Shown: in pieces, positions 7,010 to 13,436 of the stretch
Numbering within the stretch: the stretch's first letter is position 1
Layout of the letters: every line of letters begins with the position of its first letter
Origin: Dermatophilaceae bacterium
GTDB lineage: Bacteria; Actinomycetota; Actinomycetes; Actinomycetales; Dermatophilaceae
Direction: 5' to 3'
Assembly: GCA_013361975.1 (NCBI GenBank)
Contig: JABFXB010000299.1
Location: forward strand, 1 to 15,278
Length of the DNA: 15,278 bases
Position numbers and translations under genes: made by a program
The notes under the pieces: generated by a model
The model's database searches: none
Told to the model about the DNA's origin: nothing
What the model saw: only the letters and a program-made list of their open reading frames with translations

Positions 7010-7504
7010 TCAGGCAGGGTTCGTGGGCTCCTCGGGGTCCACGGGCTCGTCCTCCGGGCCGGCCGGGGCGCGGCGCACGCCGCTGTCCTCGACCAGCTCG
7101 AAGTCCTCGAAGTCGAAGCCGGGAGAGACCAGGCAGCTGACGAGCGCATCCGCGTCACCCGGCACGGTGCGCTGCCACACGCCGGCGGGCACGACCGCCT
7201 GGGCCACTTCGCCACCGGCCAGGTCGAGCCCGACCACCGACTGGGCGACCCCCTCAGGGGCCGCGCCGTCGCCGCCGAGCTCGAGCACCACCGCACCGGT
7301 GTGCGCGATCCACACCTCGTCGGAGGCCACCCGGTGCCACGCCGACGACTCGCCGGCGGGCAGCAGGAAGTGGATCAGGGTGGCGGTGGCCCGGGTGCGG
7401 CCGTCGGGCAGCGTCACCGTCTCGGGGGCGACCCAGGTCTGGCGGTACCACCCGCCCTCCGGGTGCGGCTGCAGGTCCAGGAGGTCGGCGAGGGGCGGGC
7501 GCAT
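7010..7504 (-). CDS. Cupin-fold protein of the DUF985 (Cupin_5) family
   Basis: A 164-residue single-domain protein matching the DUF985/Cupin_5 family in length and motifs. H-P-E-G-G-W-Y-R-Q-T lies near the start; a cupin core runs I-H-F-L-L, A-W-H-R, D-E-V-W, G-A-V-V-L-E-L; the end has G-V-W-Q-R and S-P-G-F-D-F-E-D-F. The family's biochemical role is not established to my knowledge; the fold suggests a small-molecule or sugar-binding or isomerising pocket. An acidic, Pro-rich tail of about 20 residues follows the domain. The ATG at 7504 is supported by CATGAT ending 6 nt upstream. It is convergent with comEC (10-nt gap) and lies 65 nt after the DUF1295 gene on the same strand, but probably has its own promoter. 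Confidence 0.85.
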   Translation of the reverse strand: MRPPLADLLDLQPHPEGGWYRQTWVAPETVTLPDGRTRATATLIHFLLPAGESSAWHRVASDEVWIAHTGAVVLELGGDGAAPEGVAQSVVGLDLAGGEVAQAVVPAGVWQRTVPGDADALVSCLVSPGFDFEDFELVEDSGVRRAPAGPEDEPVDPEEPTNPA

Positions 7505-7510
7505 GCCCCC

Positions 7511-7516
7511 ATCATG
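7511..7516 (-). promoter_or_regulatory. -10 element CATGAT, leaderless start of the DUF985 gene
   Basis: CATGAT on the minus strand is followed by GGGGGC and then the ATG at 7504. The G-run could also act as a poor ribosome binding site, so leaderless initiation is less certain here than for the other cases. Confidence 0.45.
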
Positions 7517-7551
7517 GCCGACACCCACCGGTCGCTCCGTGCCACCCGTCG

Positions 7552-7565
7552 GGCGCGCCGGCGCC
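7552..7565 (-). terminator. Short GC hairpin after the cfa-DUF1295 operon
   Basis: GGCGC at 7552-7556 and GCGCC at 7561-7565 form a 5-bp stem with a 4-nt GCCG loop, beginning 4 nt after the DUF1295 stop. There is no T-tract. In such GC-rich sequence a 5-bp GC stem can arise by chance. Confidence 0.3.
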
Positions 7566-7569
7566 GGGG

Positions 7570-8358
7570 TCAGCGGGCCTGCTTGGGGGGCAGCGGGAAG
7601 AAGCCGCTCGTGCGGCGCACGTACTCCGCGTACTCGGGCCGACGGTCGCCGATGTCCTTCTCCAGCAGCTTCTTCCCCGTGCCGCCGTAGAGGTTCCAGA
7701 CCATGACGGCGGGCGACAGGAACGTCAGCACCCCCGGCCAGGCGCTCGCTGCGACGAGGAACAAGCCGGTCCAGACGCACGCGTCGCCGAAGTAGTTGGG
7801 ATGGCGGGTGTAGCGCCACAGGCCCGTGTCGAGCACCTTGCCCCTGTTGGACGGGTCGCCGCGGAACCGGGTGAGCTGCAGGTCGCCCACCGACTCGAAG
7901 AAGAAGCCGACGGCCCACACGACGACGCCGACCCAGAGCACCCACGACAGGCCGCCGTGCACGACCATGGCGGCCTGCACCGGCAGCGAGACGAACCACA
8001 TGATGAGGCCCTGAGGCAGGTAGATGTGCAGCAGCGCGTACGCCTCGGTGCTGCCGTCCGCGCGGGCGAGCATCGCCTCGTAGCGCGGGTCCTCGCCCTT
8101 GCCGCGTGAGCGCAGGTGGATGTGCGTGGCGAGCCGCAGCCCCCACGCCGCCGTCAGAGCCAGCGCCAGCCACCTTCGCAGCGAGTCACCCTGACCGCCC
8201 GTCACGAGGAACGCGGTCAGGGCGATGGCGACGAACCCGAGCCCCCACGTCACGTCGATGACGGCCTGCTTGCCGACGCGCAGCGCGACCGCGAACGTGA
8301 TGCCGAGCACGACGACGACCGCGAGAGCCGCCCAGAGCAACACCTCGACGAAGGTCAC
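7570..8358 (-). CDS. DUF1295 membrane protein (steroid 5-alpha-reductase/ICMT-like)
   Basis: A 262-residue polytopic protein of the DUF1295 family, related to 3-oxo-5-alpha-steroid 4-dehydrogenases and isoprenylcysteine methyltransferases. Hydrophobic segments lie at about residues 5-25, 33-53, 62-80, 108-130, 136-156 and 194-225. The signature L-W-R-Y-T-R-H-P-N-Y-F-G-D is at 180-192, followed by a C-terminal R-P-E-Y-A-E-Y-V-R-R-T-S-G-F-F-P; this region binds the cofactor (NADPH or S-adenosylmethionine) in characterised relatives. The GTG start lies 4 nt after the cfa-type stop, so the two genes are almost certainly co-transcribed and coupled. That context suggests action on membrane-lipid acyl chains or another lipid, which is inference. 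No member of this exact subfamily has, to my knowledge, a proven reaction. Confidence 0.88.
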   Translation of the reverse strand: MTFVEVLLWAALAVVVVLGITFAVALRVGKQAVIDVTWGLGFVAIALTAFLVTGGQGDSLRRWLALALTAAWGLRLATHIHLRSRGKGEDPRYEAMLARADGSTEAYALLHIYLPQGLIMWFVSLPVQAAMVVHGGLSWVLWVGVVVWAVGFFFESVGDLQLTRFRGDPSNRGKVLDTGLWRYTRHPNYFGDACVWTGLFLVAASAWPGVLTFLSPAVMVWNLYGGTGKKLLEKDIGDRRPEYAEYVRRTSGFFPLPPKQAR

Positions 8359-8362
8359 GGCG

Positions 8363-9697
8363 TCACCAGGCGCGGACGGGCGGCATACCGCTGCGGCCGT
8401 CGGCGGTGGGCTTCACCGCGAGGATCTGGTCGACGCCCATGCGGCCCTCCTCGAAGGCGAGCGCGCCGCCGACCAGGTAGAGCCGCCAGACGCGCGCGAC
8501 CTCCTCGCCGACCATCTCGACGACGCGGTCCCAGTTTGCCTCGAAGGTGTCGTACCAGGCGTTCACGGTCAGCACGTAGTGTTCGCGCAGCGCGTGCACG
8601 TCGCGCACCTCGAGGCCGGCCCGCTCGATGAGGTCGACCGTCTCGCCGACGGGCCGCATGTGCATGTCGGGAGCGATGAACGCCTCGATGAAGGGCCCGC
8701 CGCCGGGCCGGGTCGTGCGCGACATCTGCTGGATGAGGGCGCGTCCGCCCGGCCGCAGCAGCCGCTCGACCTGCCGGGCGAACGTGGGGTAGTTCTTCTG
8801 GCCGACGTGCTCGCCCATCTCGATCGAGCTGACGGTGTCGAACGGGCCGTCGGGCACCTCGCGGTAGTCCTGCAGCCGGATCTCGACGCGGTCCTGCAGG
8901 CCCCGCTCGCGGATGCGCTCGTCGATGAAGGCCTTCTGCTCGCTCGAGATCGTGACGCCGACGACCTGCGCGCCGAACGCCTCTGCGGCGTGCAGCGACA
9001 GCGAACCCCAGCCGCAGCCGATGTCGAGGTGCCGACCGCCGGACTGGATGCCGAGCTTGCGACAGACGAGGTCGAGCTTGTCGCGCTGGGCGTCCTCGAC
9101 GGTGTAGCCGGGGTCGGTGCTCGTCCAGTAGCCGCAGGAGTACGCCATGTGCGGGTCGAGGATGAGCGCGTAGAAGTCGTTGGAGAGGTTGTAGTGGTGC
9201 TCGATGGCGCTGCGGTCGCGGGACTTCGTGTGCAGCCGTCCACGCAGCCGCGCCTGCGACACCGGCGGCTCGGGGGGCAGCCCCAGCACGCCGAGGTCGA
9301 GCGCGGTCCGGATGGCGGTCCTCGCGGCCGAGGCGAGGGCCCCGGCCGAGGGGCGTCCATCGGCGAGCGTGCGGGCCGTCGACCACACCCGGCGGAACCC
9401 GTCGAGAAGGTCGCCCTCCACGTCGAGCTCGCCGGTGACGTACGCCTGGGCGAGCCCGAGCTCGCCCGGGTGGCGCACGAGACGGCGCAGGGCGGCCGGG
9501 TCGCGCAGCACGACCGTCGGCGCGTCGGCCGGGCCCTCGACGCTGCCGTCCCACGCCCTGAGGCGCACCGGCAGTCGGCCTCCGAAGAGGGGGGTGACGA
9601 CGGCCGCCACCCGGGCGGCGACGGAGTCGGGCCGAGCCGGTGCCGGCGGCGCCGCAGTGGGGGAGCCGGCGTCGGGGCGGTCGTCGGTCATGGTCAT
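8363..9697 (-). CDS. Cyclopropane-fatty-acyl-phospholipid synthase family methyltransferase
   Basis: A 444-residue S-adenosylmethionine-dependent enzyme of the CFA synthase family. Members modify the double bond of unsaturated acyl chains in membrane phospholipids to a cyclopropane or, in some actinobacteria, a methyl branch. An N-terminal domain (about 25-165) precedes the catalytic domain. H-H-Y-N-L-S-N-D-F-Y at 167-176 and Y-S-C188-G-Y-W carry the active-site Cys, the SAM loop L-D-I-G-C-G-W-G is at 224-231, E296-H-V-G-x-K-N-Y is present, and Y374 matches the active-site Tyr. The position of E. coli His266 is Q323 (L-I-Q-Q-M-S). Of two in-frame ATGs, 9697 is chosen because GAGAGG (9712-9707) lies 9 nt upstream. 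The 125-bp gap to the GGT-like gene shows no clear promoter. Cyclopropanation versus 10-methylation cannot be decided from sequence; no TmsA/BfaA-like reductase is adjacent. Confidence 0.92.
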   Translation of the reverse strand: MTMTDDRPDAGSPTAAPPAPARPDSVAARVAAVVTPLFGGRLPVRLRAWDGSVEGPADAPTVVLRDPAALRRLVRHPGELGLAQAYVTGELDVEGDLLDGFRRVWSTARTLADGRPSAGALASAARTAIRTALDLGVLGLPPEPPVSQARLRGRLHTKSRDRSAIEHHYNLSNDFYALILDPHMAYSCGYWTSTDPGYTVEDAQRDKLDLVCRKLGIQSGGRHLDIGCGWGSLSLHAAEAFGAQVVGVTISSEQKAFIDERIRERGLQDRVEIRLQDYREVPDGPFDTVSSIEMGEHVGQKNYPTFARQVERLLRPGGRALIQQMSRTTRPGGGPFIEAFIAPDMHMRPVGETVDLIERAGLEVRDVHALREHYVLTVNAWYDTFEANWDRVVEMVGEEVARVWRLYLVGGALAFEEGRMGVDQILAVKPTADGRSGMPPVRAW

Positions 9698-9822
9698 CGA
9701 AGGAGGCCTCTCGTAGGGGTCGACGCTCAGGGGTTCGGCGTGGACGCCGCCCCGGATGGGAGCCGTGCCGGGATGGCCCAGGTGCGTGGTGCGCGAGCGG
9801 CCCTGCGGGTCAGGCAGGTCCG

Positions 9823-11346
9823 TCAAGGAGATACCCCCACGGCGGCCTCGCGCCGCGCGTCGCCTGCCGCGACGAGCCCGTCGACCCCGAGCAGGGCCGC
9901 GCCGACCCCACCGAAGTACATGTGCGGCCCCGGGTAGCGGTGCGCGGCGAGCCCGCCTGCTGCGACGGCCGCGGAGATCTCGTCGGACGGCTCGTGCTCG
10001 ACCCGGGGCGACCCGTCGTCCATGAAGCGCACGTGCAGCCGCGGGGCGTCGATGGCGTGCTGCAGGTCGTCGCCGAGCAGCAGGCTGCGCCCCAGCACCT
10101 GCATCAGTGCCGTCGTGATGCGGTCGGCGCCGGGGGAGCCGACCGCCAGGGCGGACCCGACGGCGCTCCGGGCGGTCGTCGGCGCCATGTTCGAGGCGAG
10201 CCGGGTGCCCGGCGCCACGGCGTGCAGCCCCAGCCTGTTGAGCTCGGGCTCGCCGAGGGCGTTGTTGAGCAGGATGCCCGTGCCGGGGATCACCATGCCG
10301 GCCCCGTAGCCGGCGGACATCGTTATGGCGCAGGCGTTTCCGTGCTCGTCGACGGCGGAGACGTGAGCGGTCGACGCCGAGGTCGGCAGTCCCGCGAGCC
10401 CGTGGCGCTCGACCGAGGCCAGCAGGGCGTGCCCGTCGGCGTCGAGGTCGCGTGAGCGGTCGTGCACCGAGAGCCGGTAGGCGAGCACCTGGCGCTGGAT
10501 GTCGATGACCTCCGGCCAGGTCCAGTGCTGGTGCCGGGCGAGCTGCCCGAGCATCGCCGCGAGCATGGGTCCACCGACCGACGGTGGCGGGTTGAGCGCC
10601 ACGCTCCACGCACCCACCGACCGCATCGTCGGGGTGCGCACCACCGCCTCGTATGCCGTCAGGTCGGCCGCCGTGACGAGCCCGCCGTTCGCGGCCATGT
10701 CGTCCACGAGCACTCGCCCGACGGCGCCGGTCGTGAAGAGGGGAACGCCCTGCACGGCGAGCAGCTCCAGGATGTCGGCGAGGTCGACGTTGAGGCAGGT
10801 CTCGCCCGGTTGCACGGCGCCGCCGTCTGCGCCGGTCACGAGCGCGTGCGCCTCGGCGTCGTCGCCGAAGAGGGTGTCGCGGACGATGCCGAGGTAGAGG
10901 GCGGCAGCGGCCCCGATGCGGTAGCCCTCGCGGCAGGCGCGGGCCGAGGGCTCGACGAGCCGTCGCCACGGCAGCAGCGCGAACCGGTCGCGGGCGAGTG
11001 ACAGTGCGTGCAGCGCGCCGGAGTTCGCGACGGAGCCGTGTCCGGCGCCGATCGTGACGCCCCCGCCGTAGTCGGTGTGCACCTGACGCACGCCGCGCCC
11101 GAAGGCTGACGTGTCGAGCCCGCGGCCCGGCATCTCGACGTTTCCGTCGACGACGACGGGGTCGCCGTCGGCCGGCCAGACGTTGACGTAGGCACCGCCC
11201 ATCAGGCTGACGACGCCCGGTTCGGTGCTCATCGCGCTGAGGGCTGCCGCGATGGCGGCGTCGACCGCGTTGCCGCCGTCGGCTGCCGCCTCGAGACCGG
11301 CCTCGAGCGGAGCTGGACCGGTGGCGGCGAGAGCGACCCGTGTCAT
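9823..11346 (-). CDS. Gamma-glutamyltransferase-like Ntn hydrolase, divergent binding site
   Basis: A 507-residue member of the gamma-glutamyltranspeptidase family, which self-cleaves to expose a catalytic N-terminal Thr. The cleavage and nucleophile site is T326 in S-T-A-H-V-S-A-V-D-E-H-G-N-A, predicting a 325-residue large and a 182-residue small subunit. G-I-L-L-N-N at 357-362 and G-S-P-G at 403-406 are conserved. Aligned by eye to E. coli GGT, residues that hold the gamma-glutamyl group differ: Arg114 appears lost (D-G-N-V-E-M-P), Asn411 is Ala or Gly, Gln430 is A363, Asp433 is E366, Ser463 is N386 and Gly484 is A407. The acyl specificity is therefore open. There is no signal peptide, so it should be cytoplasmic, unlike periplasmic GGT. 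CAGAAT ending 6 nt before the ATG indicates a leaderless message. A lysR gene ends 64 nt upstream and may regulate it. Confidence 0.87.
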   Translation of the reverse strand: MTRVALAATGPAPLEAGLEAAADGGNAVDAAIAAALSAMSTEPGVVSLMGGAYVNVWPADGDPVVVDGNVEMPGRGLDTSAFGRGVRQVHTDYGGGVTIGAGHGSVANSGALHALSLARDRFALLPWRRLVEPSARACREGYRIGAAAALYLGIVRDTLFGDDAEAHALVTGADGGAVQPGETCLNVDLADILELLAVQGVPLFTTGAVGRVLVDDMAANGGLVTAADLTAYEAVVRTPTMRSVGAWSVALNPPPSVGGPMLAAMLGQLARHQHWTWPEVIDIQRQVLAYRLSVHDRSRDLDADGHALLASVERHGLAGLPTSASTAHVSAVDEHGNACAITMSAGYGAGMVIPGTGILLNNALGEPELNRLGLHAVAPGTRLASNMAPTTARSAVGSALAVGSPGADRITTALMQVLGRSLLLGDDLQHAIDAPRLHVRFMDDGSPRVEHEPSDEISAAVAAGGLAAHRYPGPHMYFGGVGAALLGVDGLVAAGDARREAAVGVSP

Positions 11347-11352
11347 GACCGC

Positions 11353-11358
11353 ATTCTG
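11353..11358 (-). promoter_or_regulatory. -10 element CAGAAT, leaderless start of the GGT-like gene
   Basis: CAGAAT on the minus strand is followed by GCGGTC and then the ATG at 11346, with no Shine-Dalgarno. The hexamer and spacing are identical to those of purU. It lies in the 64-nt gap after lysR, so the GGT-like gene need not depend on lysR transcription. Confidence 0.55.
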
Positions 11359-11410
11359 CCGGTCGCGACGACGTCTGGCGCGGCGTCGGCCGCCGGCAGT
11401 GTCGGGAGGG

Positions 11411-12358
11411 TCAGGCCTTGGCGCCGACGAGCTCGGCGGTGGAGGTGGTCGGGTCGGCGCCCGCGGCCTCGCACAGCGCGTCGAGGGCGGCAGCCACGGC
11501 GGGCACGCGCTGCAGGTCGGGGGTGGTGACCGCGAGGATCTGGCGGCGCGAGGCGGGCGACAGCGGCAGCGTCGCGACCTCGTCGTGCTTGGCCGCGTTG
11601 AGGATGAGGTCGGGGACGAGCGCCACGCCGAGCCCCGCCGTGACGAGGCCGAGCTGTGCGACGTAGTCCTCCGTCTCGAAGGCCACGTTCGGCCGGAACC
11701 CGGCGGTGTCGGCGAGCGAGAGCAGGTGACCTCGGCACCGGGGACAGCCGGCGATCCACTCGTCGCCGGAGAAGTCCGTGAGCACGGCGGCCTCGTCGCT
11801 CGCGTGCGCGTGCGACCCCGGCACGACGAGCCGGACCTCGTCGTCCATGAGGCGTCGCGTCACGAGCAGCGACAGGTCCTCCTCGAGCTCGCCGAGGTCG
11901 CCGCCCTCGTAGGCGAAGGCCACGGCGACGTCGCAGTCGCCGTTGCGCAGGGCGGCCAGCGACTCGGGCGGCTCGGCCTCGGTGAAGGTCACGGTGATGT
12001 CGGGGTGCCTGGACTTGAGGATCGCCAGGGTGCGGGGCACGAGGGTCGCCGACGAGCTGGGAAAGGCCTGCAGGCGCACCCGCCCCGCGCGCAGGCCGGC
12101 GATCGCGGTGATCTCCTCCTCGGCGGCGTCGAGCGCTGCGAGCACCCCGACGGCGTGGCGGGCCAGCACCTGTCCTGCCTCGGTGAGCCGGACCTGCCGG
12201 CCGTAGCGCTCGACGAGGACCGTGCCGGTGCGCTGCTCGAGCCGCCGCACCATCTGGGAGATGGCCGGCTGGGTGAAGCCGAGCGCGTTGGCGGCACTCG
12301 TGAAGCTTCCCTCGTCGGCGATGGCCTTCATGACCCGGAGGCCCGCAGCGTCGATCAT
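11411..12358 (-). CDS. LysR-type transcriptional regulator
   Basis: A 315-residue LysR family regulator of usual length. The winged helix-turn-helix occupies about residues 3-62 (F-T-S-A-A-N-A-L-G-F-T-Q-P-A-I-S-Q recognition region, then L-V-E-R-Y-G-R-Q-V-R-L-T-E-A-G). A linker helix to about 85 is followed by a periplasmic-binding-protein-like effector domain at about 92-295, ending with the typical G-L-V-T-A-G-L-G-V-A-L-V-P. The effector domain holds a C205-P-R-C208 pair in W-I-A-G-C-P-R-C-R-G-H, a possible thiol or metal sensor. The ATG is fixed by TATGAT ending 6 nt upstream. A 17-bp dyad of LysR T-N11-A type overlaps that -10, predicting autorepression and perhaps control of the divergent sirtuin gene. 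The GGT-like gene downstream is another candidate target. The effector is unknown. Confidence 0.92.
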   Translation of the reverse strand: MIDAAGLRVMKAIADEGSFTSAANALGFTQPAISQMVRRLEQRTGTVLVERYGRQVRLTEAGQVLARHAVGVLAALDAAEEEITAIAGLRAGRVRLQAFPSSSATLVPRTLAILKSRHPDITVTFTEAEPPESLAALRNGDCDVAVAFAYEGGDLGELEEDLSLLVTRRLMDDEVRLVVPGSHAHASDEAAVLTDFSGDEWIAGCPRCRGHLLSLADTAGFRPNVAFETEDYVAQLGLVTAGLGVALVPDLILNAAKHDEVATLPLSPASRRQILAVTTPDLQRVPAVAAALDALCEAAGADPTTSTAELVGAKA

Positions 12359-12364
12359 GCACCG

Positions 12365-12370
12365 ATCATA
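12365..12370 (-). promoter_or_regulatory. -10 element TATGAT, leaderless start of lysR gene
   Basis: TATGAT, the best -10 in the window, is followed on the minus strand by CGGTGC and then the ATG at 12358. No Shine-Dalgarno is present. Confidence 0.6.
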
Positions 12371-12383
12371 ACCGGTGATTATG
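12367..12383. promoter_or_regulatory. Probable LysR operator (T-N11-A dyad)
   Basis: CATAACCGGTGATTATG has 5-bp arms (CATAA/TTATG) separated by 7 bp and contains the T-N11-A pattern typical of LysR operators. It overlaps the lysR -10 and lies about 46 bp upstream of the sirtuin -10, the usual place for autoregulation and divergent control. An adjacent 8-bp palindrome GGAATTCC occupies 12383-12390. Binding is inferred from motif and position. Confidence 0.5.
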
Positions 12384-12428
12384 GAATTCCGTGACTTCAG
12401 CGCGCGCGGGTGCTGCCGGCTCGCGACG

Positions 12429-12434
12429 TAGGCT
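12429..12434 (+). promoter_or_regulatory. -10 element TAGGCT, leaderless GTG start of sirtuin gene
   Basis: TAGGCT is followed by TTCGGG and then the GTG at 12441. The 6-nt spacing matches the other leaderless candidates and favours this GTG over the in-frame ATG at 12480. Confidence 0.5.
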
Positions 12435-12440
12435 TTCGGG

Positions 12441-13415
12441 GTGCACCAGCCGACCGGCGTACCTGCTCGCGAGACCGCGATGACCAGCGCGACCACGCCG
12501 ACGACCGCGACCACCCGACTCTCGACGTCGCGCACCCTGCCGCTCGAGACGCATGACCTCGGCACGTTCGACGACCTGGTCGACCTCGTGAGCGGCGGTG
12601 GCGTCGCGGTCCTGAGTGGAGCCGGCCTCTCGACCGAGTCCGGCATCCCCGACTACCGCGGGCCCGACGGGACGCGCCGGGTCGAGCCGATGACCTACGG
12701 CGAGTTCGCCGGCAGCAGCGAGGCGCGACGTCGCTACTGGGCTCGCAGCTACATCGGCTGGCAGCGCTTCAACGCGGCCGCCCCCAACGAGGGCCACCGC
12801 GTCGTCACCGACCTGCAGCACGCCGGCTACGTCGGGCCGGTCATCACGCAGAACGTCGACGGTCTGCACCAGGCGGCCGGAGCGACCGACGTCGTCGAGC
12901 TGCACGGGTCGCTCGAGCGCGCGGTCTGTCTCACGTGTGGCGAGTACACGTCGCGAATCGGCTTGCACGAGAGGATGACCGAGGCCAACCCCGGCTTCAT
13001 GGACCGCTTCGCCGAGGCGGCCGCATCGGTCGGGTCGCAGTGGGGCGAGCAGGTGCGGCCCGACGGCGACATCGTGCTCGCCGACGCCCTCGTCGAGTCG
13101 TTCCACGCGCCGCGGTGCCTCGTCTGCGGCAACGACACCGTCAAGCCCGACGTCGTCTTCTTCGGCGAGTCGGTGCCCAAGGCTCTCGTCGAGCGGTGCT
13201 TCCGCCTCGTCGAGGCGGCCGGCGCCGTGCTCGTGCTGGGATCGTCGCTGTCGGTGATGAGCGGCTACCGCTTCGTGCGGCGGGCCCACCAGCGCGACGT
13301 GCCCGTCGCCATCGTCACCCGGTCGGCGACTCGAGGGGATGCCGAGGCGACGATCCGGCTCCATGCGCCGCTGGGTCAGACCCTCACGGCGCTGCGAGCT
13401 GCCCTCGGCCACTGA
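12441..13415 (+). CDS. NAD-dependent protein deacylase, class II-type sirtuin
   Basis: A 324-residue Sir2 family enzyme that removes acyl groups from lysines using NAD, giving nicotinamide and O-acyl-ADP-ribose. Visible motifs: G-A-G-L-S-T-E-S-G-I-P-D-Y-R at residues 60-73 (NAD loop), T-Q-N-V-D-G-L-H at 136-143, catalytic H155 in L-H-G-S, zinc cysteines C163/C166 and C226/C229, and G-S-S-L-S-V at 267-272. The S-T-E-S-G-I-P form of the NAD loop is that of class II (SIRT4-like) sirtuins, which act on acyl or lipoyl groups as much as acetyl. The N-terminal 35 residues are a Thr/Ser-rich tail present only if the GTG start is right, as TAGGCT 6 nt upstream suggests. It diverges from lysR and converges with the membrane protein gene, with 21 nt between stops. 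Confidence 0.93.
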   Translation: MHQPTGVPARETAMTSATTPTTATTRLSTSRTLPLETHDLGTFDDLVDLVSGGGVAVLSGAGLSTESGIPDYRGPDGTRRVEPMTYGEFAGSSEARRRYWARSYIGWQRFNAAAPNEGHRVVTDLQHAGYVGPVITQNVDGLHQAAGATDVVELHGSLERAVCLTCGEYTSRIGLHERMTEANPGFMDRFAEAAASVGSQWGEQVRPDGDIVLADALVESFHAPRCLVCGNDTVKPDVVFFGESVPKALVERCFRLVEAAGAVLVLGSSLSVMSGYRFVRRAHQRDVPVAIVTRSATRGDAEATIRLHAPLGQTLTALRAALGH

Positions 13416-13436
13416 CCTGCGTGCGGGAGCCTGCGG

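Noticed and set aside
8225..9937. 570-codon plus-strand open frame over the cfa-type gene
   Set aside because: It lies antisense to a clear methyltransferase, has no recognisable motif, and has biased Val/Gly/Asp/Arg composition.
12480..12482. ATG as start of the sirtuin
   Set aside because: Not excluded, but I see no ribosome binding site, whereas the GTG at 12441 has the -10 geometry shared by six other genes.
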